Origin: JAEHCY01 sp964519095 | Lineage (GTDB): Bacteria; Pseudomonadota; Gammaproteobacteria; Chromatiales; Chromatiaceae | Reading direction: 5' to 3' | Length of the DNA stretch: 15,200 bases | Assembly (NCBI GenBank): GCA_964519095.1 | Contig: CAZFHV010000073.1 | Coordinates: forward strand, 1-15,200 | In this document: positions 1-7,323 of the stretch, piece by piece | Position numbering within the stretch: the stretch's first letter is position 1 | Layout of the letters: the number at the start of each line of letters is the position of its first letter | Program-made: the position numbers and the translations under genes | Notes under the pieces: model-generated | Databases searched by the model: none | What the model was told of the DNA's origin: nothing | What the model saw: only the letters and a program-made list of their open reading frames with translations

Positions 1-573
1 CCCCTGCTCGCGGTAGAACGCCGTGTCCTGCCCATGGCTGGTGAGCACCAGGTCGGCGCGGGAGCACACCTGATGGGCCCGATCCAAGCGCCTGGTCCCC
101 TTCTTGCCCCAGATGCACTCCTCCGGGGGGAGGTAGTAGATCAGGGGAAAGCCCCCGATCCGCCTCAGCAGCCCCGAGAGGGGGATGTTGAAGCCCGGAT
201 AGTCGATGAGCACCGCAGCATGGGGCCGCCAGCGGGCCAGCAGGCGCCGCACCCCCAGGGCCGTCACCAGGCTCGGCAGGAGGTAACGCAGGGGCCCCAC
301 GAACCCCACCGCCGACCGCCCCGCGGTGTCGGCGATCAGCTCGGCCCCCGCCGACGCCATGCGGGGACCACCGAGGGCGCGGATCTCGATTCCCCGCCCC
401 CGGTCGGCCGCCGCGCGCCCCAGGGCCGCCACCAGACCCGCGCCGTAGCGGTCGCCGGAGACCTCCCCGGCGCTGATGAGGAGTCGCAGGCGTCGCCCCT
501 CGCCTCGCTTGCCTGGTCCTGATCCCTCCGGAGGCGAATCAGTCGGCGAATCGGCGGAAGGCGAGGACGGCAT
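1..573 (-). CDS. LpxB-like lipid-A-disaccharide synthase family protein, N-terminal part (cut by window edge)
   Basis: The frame runs off the left edge, so about the first 191 codons are seen; the family is usually 380-400 residues. Visible LpxB hallmarks are SAGEVSGD (residues 34-41, matching the family AGE.SGD glycine loop), GGPRM, a VGFVGPLRYLL segment, and IDYPGFNI, which carries the Asp that aligns with the essential Asp of E. coli LpxB. LpxB joins UDP-diacylglucosamine and lipid X at the inner face of the cytoplasmic membrane. The start is uncertain. ATG at 573 lies inside the end of the ketosynthase gene and adds a Ser/Pro/Gly-rich lead of about 28 residues without a clear ribosome binding site. 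CTG at 489 follows GAGGGG at a 6-nt spacing and begins right at the conserved core. The motif PPEECIWG differs from the usual LpxB S.WAW segment, so this may be a paralogue with another sugar substrate. Confidence 0.8.
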   Translation of the reverse strand, partial: MPSSPSADSPTDSPPEGSGPGKRGEGRRLRLLISAGEVSGDRYGAGLVAALGRAAADRGRGIEIRALGGPRMASAGAELIADTAGRSAVGFVGPLRYLLPSLVTALGVRRLLARWRPHAAVLIDYPGFNIPLSGLLRRIGGFPLIYYLPPEECIWGKKGTRRLDRAHQVCSRADLVLTSHGQDTAFYREQG

Positions 574-1753
574 TGAGGCCGCCGAAGGCAAAGGAATTGG
601 AGAGGGCTGCGCGAACGGGCGCCCGGCGCGCCTGGTTGGGGACGTAGTCGAGGTCGCATTCCGGATCTGGCGTCCCGAAATTCACCGTCGGCGGGATGAC
701 CCCTTCCGAGAGGGCCAACACCGTGGCAATCGCCTCCAGCCCCCCCGCCGCACCCAGGGCATGGCCGTGCATGGACTTGGTGGAGGAGATGGCCAGGCGC
801 TGCGCCTGGTCGCCGAACACCCGGTGCACCGCCTCGGTCTCCGTGGCGTCGTTGGCCCGGGTGCCGGTGCCGTGGGCGTTGATGTAGTCCACCTCCTCGG
901 GGTTCAGGCCAGCATCGCGCAGGGCGCTGGCCATGGCCCGGGCGGCGCCATCGGGGTCCGGGAGGGTCAGATCACCGGCGTCGGAGGAGAGACCACCCCC
1001 CACCAGCTCCGCATAGATTCGCGCACCCCGTCCCCGGGCGTGCTCCAGGGACTCCAGCACCAGCACCCCCGCCCCTTCCCCGAGCACGATGCCGCTGCGC
1101 TCCCGGCAGAAGGGCCGGCAGGTGTCCGGCGCCAGCACCCGCAGGGCCTCCCAGGCCTTGAGGATGCCGAAGGTGAGGCAGGCCTCGGTGCCGCCCGTGA
1201 GGGCCACCTCGACCTGGCCGCTGCGGATCAGGCTCAGGGCCTGGAGGATGGCGTGATTGGCCGAGGAGCAGGCGCTGGAGACCGCGAAGCAGGGACCGCG
1301 GATGCCGAATTCGGCCGCTAGGCCGCTCACCGGGGCGTTGAGCATCACCTTGGGCACGCTGAGGGGGTAGATGCGGTTGCTCCCCTCCACGTACAGGCGC
1401 CGGTAGCCCTCCTCGAGGGTCTCCAAGCCGCCGATCCCGCTGCCCAGGATCACAGCGCTCCGCAACCCCAGCTCCCGGTCGAAGACCAGGCCCGCACCCC
1501 TGACCGCCTCGCGCCCCGCCACCAAGCCCAGCTGGGCGAAGCGGTCGAGACGCTGCACCGACTGGGGATCCAGATGGGCCTCGGGCACGAACCCACGGAC
1601 CTCCGCGGCGATACGGCACCTGAGCCGGTCAGTGGGCACGCGGGTGAGGGGCCCAACCCCGCAGTGGCCTTCCACCAGTGCCCCCCAGAAGCTGGGGGTA
1701 TCGAGCCCTAGGGGCGATAGGCTCCCCAATCCGGTGACGACCACCCGTACCAT
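539..1753 (-). CDS. fabF: Beta-ketoacyl-ACP synthase, FabF (KAS II) type
   Basis: This 404-residue protein is the normal length for condensing enzymes that extend acyl-ACP with malonyl-ACP. The N-terminus VVVTGLGSLSPLG is the standard thiolase-fold start. The catalytic triad is complete: Cys162 in SSACSSANH, His294 in NAHGTGT and His331 in SMHGHALGAAG. A glycine-rich GEGAGVLVLE strand and the C-terminal NSFAFGG loop are also present. It starts at ATG 1753, 14 nt after the acyl carrier protein gene, with AGGA upstream, and its end overlaps the nominal start of the next LpxB-like gene. Its place between a dedicated carrier protein and LpxB/LpxD-like genes suggests it makes a special acyl chain for the lipid product rather than serving bulk fatty acid synthesis. 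That role is inferred. The gene symbol denotes the family; a separate housekeeping fabF is expected elsewhere. Confidence 0.93.
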   Translation of the reverse strand: MVRVVVTGLGSLSPLGLDTPSFWGALVEGHCGVGPLTRVPTDRLRCRIAAEVRGFVPEAHLDPQSVQRLDRFAQLGLVAGREAVRGAGLVFDRELGLRSAVILGSGIGGLETLEEGYRRLYVEGSNRIYPLSVPKVMLNAPVSGLAAEFGIRGPCFAVSSACSSANHAILQALSLIRSGQVEVALTGGTEACLTFGILKAWEALRVLAPDTCRPFCRERSGIVLGEGAGVLVLESLEHARGRGARIYAELVGGGLSSDAGDLTLPDPDGAARAMASALRDAGLNPEEVDYINAHGTGTRANDATETEAVHRVFGDQAQRLAISSTKSMHGHALGAAGGLEAIATVLALSEGVIPPTVNFGTPDPECDLDYVPNQARRAPVRAALSNSFAFGGLNAVLAFRRFAD

Positions 1754-1767
1754 GAGGGTTCCTGCCC

Positions 1768-2013
1768 TCAGGTGCGTCCCTTGCCGTCCACCTGCCGCGC
1801 CACCTCATTGGCGAGGCCGCGCAGGGTCTGATCCTCCAGGTCCTCCGGCAGCTCCACGTCGAAGCTGTCCTCGATGGCGAAGATCGCCTCGAACTGGGTG
1901 ATGGAGGGCACCTCGAAGTCGTTCATGGTCGAAGTGGGGGTCAGGCGGCTGGGGTCGATCTGGGCCTCCTTGGCGATGATCTCCTTGATGCGACGCTCGA
2001 TGTCTTCGTTCAT
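1768..2013 (-). CDS. Acyl carrier protein, atypical
   Basis: This acidic 81-residue protein has the acyl carrier protein helix pattern. The phosphopantetheine attachment Ser is Ser37, in FEVPSITQFEAIFAIE. The usual Asp-Ser-Leu motif is changed to Pro-Ser-Ile. The stretch after it (FAIEDSFDVELPE) matches the recognition helix region of ordinary ACPs and of rhizobial AcpXL, the carrier used for very long lipid A acyl chains. Its start, ATG 2013, has GGAG about 8 nt upstream. It lies 29 nt after the LpxD-like gene and 14 nt before the ketosynthase gene, so the three are very likely co-transcribed. I infer a dedicated carrier for the acyl chain used by the neighbouring acyltransferase. Whether a phosphopantetheinyl transferase accepts the altered motif cannot be read from the sequence. 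Confidence 0.9.
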   Translation of the reverse strand: MNEDIERRIKEIIAKEAQIDPSRLTPTSTMNDFEVPSITQFEAIFAIEDSFDVELPEDLEDQTLRGLANEVARQVDGKGRT

Positions 2014-2042
2014 GGCATGCTCCGCGATCTAACCCGATGGGC

Positions 2043-3278
2043 TCAGCGCTCACCCGGGTCCTGGCTGGGCTCCCAGGGCGGATGGGGTCCGTCCGCCTCA
2101 CCGGCGATCCCCGTCACCCGCTCCAGCAGCCGCAGGCGCTCCCCCAGCCGTCGCACCTCCTGCAGCAGCCGCTTGAGCCGGCCGATGCCCCGGTAGCGCT
2201 CCTGCCACCTGGCATAGGGGATGGCGGGGGTGTCGATGTAGAGGGACCTGTCGGGGATGTGCTGGGAGACCCCCGAGCTGGCGGCGATGACCACATCGTT
2301 GCCGATGCGCATGTGATCGGCGATGCCCACTTGGCCGCCCATGGCCACCCGGTCTCCGATCAGGCAGCTACCGGAGATCCCCGACTGGCCGGCGATGAGG
2401 CAATCCTCCCCGATCAGGCTGTTGTGGCCCACCATGACGAGGTTGTCGATCTTGGTGCCCCGGCGGATCAGGGTGTCGCCGACGGTCCCCCGGTCGATGG
2501 TGGCCCCGGCGCCCACCTCCACGTCGTCCTCGATCACCACGCCGCCGATGGAGGGGATGCGGCGCGGTGCCCGGGTCTCGCTCCGGATCGCTTTGGTGGC
2601 GCGAGCGCTGTCGATGCCACTCGGCTCCGCGGTGGCGAAGCTGAAGCCGTCCGCCCCGATGCAGGCGTTGGGGTATAGGGTCACCCGGCAGCCAATCCGC
2701 ACCCCCTCGCCGATCCTGACCCCCGGATGCAGGACGCTGTCCGCGCCGATCTGGCTGCCGGTTCCCAGGGTCACCTGGGCCAGGAGACGGACCCCCTCGG
2801 CGACCACCACCTCCGCGCCGACGTAGCAGAGGGGGCCGATGGCAGCGCGGGGGCTGATCCGCGCGGATGGCTCCACCACGGCGCTCGGGTGAATCCCGGC
2901 GCGTAGCCCTTGTGGCCTCGCGAACAGCTCGAGCAGCAGGGCCAGGGCGAAACGGGGCCGCTCCACCAGGACGCAGCCGTCGAGCCCCTCCCAGGGGAAC
3001 CCGAGGTCCGCGGCGACGAAGGCAATGCGCGCCGGGGAGCCCCGCATCCGGGCCACCGCCTCCGCGTTGAGCACCAGGGCCAGGTCACCCGGGGCCCGAA
3101 CGTCCTCGGGCCGCACCACCCGGCTCACCCCCAAGCGCCCGTCGCCCACCAGCCGACCCTGGGTGTAGCGGGCGATCTCTTCCAGGGTCAGCCCCGGGGT
3201 CCCAGGCAGGGCGCAGGGGTAAGCGGGGGTCATGGGCAGGCGGAACCGCTGCGGCGGGATCCCGGCCCGGCTCGGCAT
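2043..3278 (-). CDS. lpxD: LpxD-like UDP-3-O-acyl-glucosamine N-acyltransferase
   Basis: LpxD transfers a 3-hydroxyacyl chain from ACP to the 2-amino group of UDP-3-O-acylglucosamine in lipid A synthesis. The protein shows the family order. An N-terminal uridine-binding domain (about 28-120) begins LTLEEIARYTQGRLVGDG. A left-handed beta-helix of hexapeptide repeats follows (about 129-340), with IGADGF, TIDRG, and the catalytic His285 in VMVGHN. A basic C-terminal helix (about 367-388) comes next. At 411 residues it is longer than the usual 340. It has about 18-20 extra residues after IGADGFSFA (about 219-240) and a Pro-rich tail. ATG 3278 lies 7 nt after the upstream stop. ATG 3233 would remove 15 leader residues and fits the family start better. 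The insert resembles divergent (for example chlamydial) LpxD more than the enterobacterial form, and no lpxA or fabZ is adjacent. Confidence 0.9.
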   Translation of the reverse strand: MPSRAGIPPQRFRLPMTPAYPCALPGTPGLTLEEIARYTQGRLVGDGRLGVSRVVRPEDVRAPGDLALVLNAEAVARMRGSPARIAFVAADLGFPWEGLDGCVLVERPRFALALLLELFARPQGLRAGIHPSAVVEPSARISPRAAIGPLCYVGAEVVVAEGVRLLAQVTLGTGSQIGADSVLHPGVRIGEGVRIGCRVTLYPNACIGADGFSFATAEPSGIDSARATKAIRSETRAPRRIPSIGGVVIEDDVEVGAGATIDRGTVGDTLIRRGTKIDNLVMVGHNSLIGEDCLIAGQSGISGSCLIGDRVAMGGQVGIADHMRIGNDVVIAASSGVSQHIPDRSLYIDTPAIPYARWQERYRGIGRLKRLLQEVRRLGERLRLLERVTGIAGEADGPHPPWEPSQDPGER

Positions 3279-3285
3279 CCCCTGG

Positions 3286-4545
3286 TCATCCCAGGGAGAC
3301 GTCCAGGGCCGCCACTAGGCGTACCGCCGCGCCTGGTGGTCCCATCAACTCCACCAACTCTTTGGTCATGACCTGGCGCGCCACCCTATTGGTTAGGAGA
3401 GAGACGATACCGTCGGCAATGCGATCGAGATCCACTGCGCCTTGCATCTCGGGCACCAGCGCGCGCCGGGCCCGCACATTGGGGTAGGCATAATACCCCA
3501 TCCCTTCCGACATGCGCTTGAGCAGCAGCCCCTTCAGGGAGGACCCCAGGCGGGGGAGCCGCTCCAGCAGCCCGGCCAGACCCGAGAAGAGCTGGAAGTC
3601 GGCCCCAAAGGGGGCCACCACCAGCATGGGGATCCCCAGGGCCGCCGCCTCCGCGGTGGTGGTTCCCGGCGTGCAGACCAAGAGGTCCGCGGCCACCAGC
3701 ACCTCCTCCCGTGCCAGGATGGGAATACGGAGCCCCCCCTCCGCCTCCAGCACCTCGCCCGCGGCAGACTGAAGGATCCGCCCAGCCCCACCCAGTGCCT
3801 GGGCTAGCATGGCGTCGGTCACGAAGGGGGAGCGGGCGATCAGTTGGCGGACCCCGGGGACCCGCTCCGCCACCGCCCTGGCCACGGGGGGGACCCGCGG
3901 CAGGTAGTGCCTGAGCTGGAGTGGCCGGCTGCCGGGAAAGAAGCCCAGCGCGACCCCGGGGTCGTCCTGCGCCAAGCGTTGTGCCCGTTGGCGCCTCAGC
4001 CCCGCCACCGCATCCACCAGCAGGTTGCCCACAGGGAGGCAACGCCCCTGCCCGGGGTCACCCGCCGCTGGACCACAGGCCGCCCTATCGACACTGAAGA
4101 TCCGCGAGAAGTCGCGATGCCAGGGGGTCGGCCACTCGCTGTAGGCCGCAACCGGACACCGCAAGCGGGCACCGAGCCGCAGGCTGAGGGCGGAGGGGCC
4201 GCCGAGGTGCAGCAGGAGCGACGGCGGCCTTCCGCCCCAGGCTGGAGGCAGCGGGCGCCTCGCCAAGAGGCCGAGGGCCGCGCCAGCGCCAAGCACGCTA
4301 TGAAAGCGGCCGGATGCGCGGGCCACCCCCTCCACCCTTCGGCTCGGAAGCCACCGCGGCCAGATCAGCAGGGAGAACCGCCAGGCCTTGCCAGCACCCT
4401 CAGCGGCGTCCAGCAGGGGAAAGGCCCAGCCCATCAGCTCTCCCGGACCGCAGCCGCACAGCAGGATATGGGGGGGAGCGGGGGAGCCTGGGAGGGGGGA
4501 GGATGCCATCGGCGCAAGGATCGCACGGGGGACGCCGCGAAGCAT
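3286..4545 (-). CDS. Divergent LpxB-like glycosyltransferase (GT19/GT-B fold)
   Basis: A 419-residue protein that resembles lipid-A-disaccharide synthase mainly in its C-terminal half. It has LGFFPGSRPLQLRHYLP (the LPGSR loop), VGNLLVDAV (aligning with IGH...DA), AADLLVCTPGTTTAEAAALG (nucleotide-sugar site) and YPNVRARRALVPEMQG (aligning with the LPNLLAGR.LVPE region). The N-terminal glycine loop is HILLCGCGPGELMGW instead of the canonical AGE.SGD, so it is clearly not orthodox LpxB. Cyanobacterial LpxB-related proteins deviate from LpxB in a comparable way. The substrate is unknown. It starts 42 nt after the MsbA-like gene and ends 7 nt before the LpxD-like gene. ATG 4545 gives the longest form; ATG 4509 is 12 codons downstream and close to the conserved core, and neither has a clear ribosome binding site. 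In many Proteobacteria the gene next to msbA is lpxK; here this protein takes that place. Confidence 0.75.
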   Translation of the reverse strand: MLRGVPRAILAPMASSPLPGSPAPPHILLCGCGPGELMGWAFPLLDAAEGAGKAWRFSLLIWPRWLPSRRVEGVARASGRFHSVLGAGAALGLLARRPLPPAWGGRPPSLLLHLGGPSALSLRLGARLRCPVAAYSEWPTPWHRDFSRIFSVDRAACGPAAGDPGQGRCLPVGNLLVDAVAGLRRQRAQRLAQDDPGVALGFFPGSRPLQLRHYLPRVPPVARAVAERVPGVRQLIARSPFVTDAMLAQALGGAGRILQSAAGEVLEAEGGLRIPILAREEVLVAADLLVCTPGTTTAEAAALGIPMLVVAPFGADFQLFSGLAGLLERLPRLGSSLKGLLLKRMSEGMGYYAYPNVRARRALVPEMQGAVDLDRIADGIVSLLTNRVARQVMTKELVELMGPPGAAVRLVAALDVSLG

Positions 4546-4587
4546 GGAAAAAGCGCCCGACCGCCCCGGGGCCGGATCGGAAGGGGA

Positions 4588-6363
4588 TCAGGCGAGCCCC
4601 AGGTGCTTGAGGTAGAGCCGTTGGAACGGGCCGTCCCGCTGGAGCAGGGCGCCGGGCGCCCCCGACTCGGTGATGCGCCCCTCCGCCAGCACCAGCACCC
4701 GGTCCGCGAGCTGCGCGGTTGCGAGGCGATGAGCCACCAGGATCAGGGTCCGGTCCCCGCGCAACCCTTGCAGGGCCCGGGCGATGGCCGCCTCGGAGTG
4801 GGCATCGAGGTTGGCGGTGGGCTCGTCGAGTAGCAGCACCGGCGGGTCTCGCAACAGGGCACGGGCGATCACCAGGCGCTGCCGCTCCCCGGCGGAGAGG
4901 TTGCCGCCTGCCTCGTCGAGCCGGGTGCCATAGCCCTGGGGCAGCCGCTCGATGAATCCCTCTGCCTGGGCCCGGCGCGCCGCCTGACGGATCGCCTCCT
5001 CGCCGGCCTCCGGTGCCGCGTAGGCGATGTTGTCGCGGACGGTGCCGCTGAAGAGCTCCGGCTGCTGGGGGACGGTGCCGATGTGGGCGCACAGGGCGGG
5101 GCGCGCCAGCGTCGCGATATCGACGCCGCCGATGGAGATGCGGCCCCGCTCCGGTCGGTACAGCCCGAGCAGGAGGTTGAGCAGGGTGGTCTTGCCGGCA
5201 CCGCTCGGCCCCACGATGGCCAGCATCTCGCCCGGGGCGACCTCCAAGTCCAGGTCGTCGAGGGCCGGGGTCTCACTGCCGGGATAGCGAAAGCTCACCC
5301 CCTCGAAGCGGATCGCTGCCGCCCCGGGCGGCGGGGGGTGGCCAACCTGGGCGGTGGTGGGCTCGCCCGGCAGCTCCAGGAGGGCGCGCAGCCGCTCCCA
5401 GGAGACTAGGGCCTGCTGCAGCTCCCCGTGCAGTCCCCCGAGGGCGGAGAAGTTCCCGAGCAGGGTGCCGAGCCCCGCGAAGTAGGCCGTGAGCTGGGAG
5501 ACGTCCAACTGCCCCGACCCCACCAGGTGGCCCCCGAACAGCAGCAGCCCCAGCACGCAGGCGAGCTGCACCAGGGCGGTGGTGGGTCGGTAGAGGGCCT
5601 CCACCGCCACCCGACTCATCTGGCCCTGGCGGTGCCGGTCATCGGCCGCAGCCAGACGCTGGGCCTCGAAGGCCTCGCTGCCCAGGCACTTGATGCTGTA
5701 GCGGTTGCGCAGCGTCTCTTGCAGGCCGGCATTGAGGGCGCCATAGGCCTCGGCGCTCGCCCGCGCCCGCTGGCGGGTGGCACGCCCCAGCAGGGTCATG
5801 GACCCGGCGCCGACCAGCACCAGGGCAGCGGTCACCAGAGTGAGAGAGGGGCTGAGGTAGAGGAGATAGCCCAGCACCCCCAGGGGCAGGAGGGCCAGGC
5901 GCAGCAGCCGGGGCAACAGCCGCTCCACCCCCTGCTGCACCAGCAGGACGTCGTGGCCGAGGCGGGTGGTGAGCTCACCCACACGCTGGCGCTGCAGCCA
6001 GTCCCAGGGCTGGGCGAGCACCCGGCCCAGGGCGGTAAGGCGGAGCTCGCTCGCCAGTCGTAGCCCGATCCGCGCCCCCACCAGATGCTGCAGGTAGGCG
6101 GTGGCCCCGAGCAGCGCCGCGAGCCCCACCGCCGCCAGGGTTAGCCCACCGAGCGGCAGGTGATCCGGGGCGCCCACCAGGGTGCGGGAGATCTCCTCCA
6201 CCAGCCGCAGCCCCGGCAAGGGACCGGCGGAGACCACCAATCCGGTCCCCAGGGCCAGCATCAGCTGCCAGGGGGAGCGACGGAGGAACCCGAGGAGCGG
6301 CCCGAGGGAGGCCCGCCCGAGGGGCTGGGGATGGGTGGGATCGATCGCGGGCGGCACGCTCAC
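4588..6363 (-). CDS. msbA: MsbA-like lipid-flipping ABC exporter (fused membrane and ATPase domains)
   Basis: This half-transporter has 591 residues, close to the 582 of E. coli MsbA. Six hydrophobic segments fill about residues 30-300. The ATPase domain has Walker A GPSGAGKTT (about 385-393), Q-loop PQQPELFSGTVRDNI (about 432-446), signature LSAGERQR (489-496), Walker B VLLLDEPTANLD (509-520) and the H-loop VAHRLAT with His545. MsbA homodimers flip core-lipid A or related lipids across the inner membrane. The start chosen is GTG 6363, whose GTGA overlaps the stop of the ParB-like gene. The frame stays open further upstream, but that stretch overlaps the ParB-like gene and looks non-coding. 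Its place directly before LpxB- and LpxD-like genes suggests its cargo is the lipid made by this operon. The symbol is by family; a general lipid or peptide exporter cannot be fully excluded. Confidence 0.9.
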   Translation of the reverse strand: MSVPPAIDPTHPQPLGRASLGPLLGFLRRSPWQLMLALGTGLVVSAGPLPGLRLVEEISRTLVGAPDHLPLGGLTLAAVGLAALLGATAYLQHLVGARIGLRLASELRLTALGRVLAQPWDWLQRQRVGELTTRLGHDVLLVQQGVERLLPRLLRLALLPLGVLGYLLYLSPSLTLVTAALVLVGAGSMTLLGRATRQRARASAEAYGALNAGLQETLRNRYSIKCLGSEAFEAQRLAAADDRHRQGQMSRVAVEALYRPTTALVQLACVLGLLLFGGHLVGSGQLDVSQLTAYFAGLGTLLGNFSALGGLHGELQQALVSWERLRALLELPGEPTTAQVGHPPPPGAAAIRFEGVSFRYPGSETPALDDLDLEVAPGEMLAIVGPSGAGKTTLLNLLLGLYRPERGRISIGGVDIATLARPALCAHIGTVPQQPELFSGTVRDNIAYAAPEAGEEAIRQAARRAQAEGFIERLPQGYGTRLDEAGGNLSAGERQRLVIARALLRDPPVLLLDEPTANLDAHSEAAIARALQGLRGDRTLILVAHRLATAQLADRVLVLAEGRITESGAPGALLQRDGPFQRLYLKHLGLA

Positions 6364-6926
6364 CGCCGACCCTCCTCCCCCGCATCCGCCCCGCGGCGGT
6401 GGAAGGCGAGGCTGAGTAGCGAGCGCAGCACCCGCCACCAGTGCCCGAGGGTGGCCCGGACCAGCTGGAGAAAGGCGCGACCACCGCCCGGCCCACCCCC
6501 CAGCGCCGAGGCGAATTGCCCCTGCTTGCGCCGAAACTGGGCCCACTGATCCTGCAGCCAGCGTCGCCAGGGCCAGCATTCCACCAGCAACTCCGCCGCA
6601 TCCGGGGCCAGACCGCGATAGGCCTGGAGCCGCTTGTGCCCGTCGGCCACCAGGTAGTAGGCCCCGAGCCGGATCACCGAGATGGGCGGGAAGCGCGCCC
6701 CCTGCCGCATCGCCTCGCGGTAGTCGGCGACGCAGTCGGGCCGGTGGGAGAGGTGCAACAGATCGACCACCCGGCCCAGGGGCACCGAGCGGGTGGGAAA
6801 GGCCGCCGCCGCTCGGTCGAAACCCGCTGGCTCCTCACCGGCCGAGCGGTCCGACGGACACCCCGCATCCGAGGCCCCGGGCCGCGGGACGGGACTGGAG
6901 CGGGTCCACCGGAGTCTAGCCGCCAT
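6360..6926 (-). CDS. Protein with a ParB/sulfiredoxin-like N-terminal domain
   Basis: A 188-residue protein. Residues about 45-105 form a compact ParB-N-like domain: SVPLGRVVDLLHLSH, then PPISVIRLGAYYLVADGHKRLQAYR, where DGHKR (95-99) occupies the place of the ParB GE.R phosphate-binding box. The C-terminal part is basic and Trp/Arg-rich (WPWRRWLQDQWAQFRRKQ) with a weakly hydrophobic stretch near 150-175, which could lie on the membrane. ATG 6926 overlaps the end of the DUF6165 gene by 11 nt, and the stop overlaps the MsbA-like start as GTGA, so translation is probably coupled. There is no DNA-binding helix-turn-helix domain as in true ParB, so chromosome partitioning is unlikely. Such domains can act as CTPases, nucleases or kinases, and its role in an envelope operon is unknown. 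The first 40 residues look unstructured, so the true start might be further in. Confidence 0.75.
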   Translation of the reverse strand: MAARLRWTRSSPVPRPGASDAGCPSDRSAGEEPAGFDRAAAAFPTRSVPLGRVVDLLHLSHRPDCVADYREAMRQGARFPPISVIRLGAYYLVADGHKRLQAYRGLAPDAAELLVECWPWRRWLQDQWAQFRRKQGQFASALGGGPGGGRAFLQLVRATLGHWWRVLRSLLSLAFHRRGADAGEEGRR

Positions 6927-7323
6927 CAGGGCCCCCGTACTCCTTCTCCGCCACCAGGGGCGAGCGCCACGCCACATCGAGCCCGCGCTTGAGGGCGTGC
7001 CGCTGGTCGTTGAGCCGATAGATACCGCGGGCGATCTCGATGAACTCCCCGTCGAACGTCTGGTCGCGCTCCTTGGCCCGGATACGGTCCTCCAGCTCCC
7101 AGAGGTCCCGGTTGACCGCCCCCAGGGCCCGAGAGGTCTCGTCCTCGGTACCGATGCCCTGCTCGGCCAGGAGTGCCAGCAGAAGGTCCCGCTCGCCGGC
7201 GAGCACACGCCTCCTGGCGGGGTCGCGCACCCGTTGGCACTTGATCTCCAGGATGCTCACCCGGTCCACCAGCTCGCCCAGGGAGATGGGGGCATAGAGA
7301 GGGGGCCGGGAAGGGTTGCTCAT
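6916..7323 (-). CDS. DUF6165 family protein
   Basis: A 135-residue soluble, charged, mostly helical protein. The features I associate with this family are present: LGELVDRVSILEIKCQRV near the N-terminus (residues 15-32), the central block VNRDLWELEDRIRAKE (about 70-85), and FIEIARGIYRLNDQRHALKR (about 93-112). It ends with VAEKEY. No catalytic motif is evident, and the family has no assigned function known to me. Members are often seen among sugar and LPS biosynthesis genes, consistent with this setting. ATG 7323 overlaps the stop of the upstream glycosyltransferase gene as ATGA, and its own end overlaps the ParB-like gene by 11 nt, so it sits in a translationally coupled run. Confidence 0.85.
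   Translation of the reverse strand: MSNPSRPPLYAPISLGELVDRVSILEIKCQRVRDPARRRVLAGERDLLLALLAEQGIGTEDETSRALGAVNRDLWELEDRIRAKERDQTFDGEFIEIARGIYRLNDQRHALKRGLDVAWRSPLVAEKEYGGPDGG

Noticed and set aside
6364..6579. A 72-residue N-terminal extension of the MsbA-like protein
   Set aside because: It lies in another frame over the ParB-like gene and is Gly/Pro/Ala-rich. GTG 6363, with the 4-nt overlap, gives the expected MsbA length.
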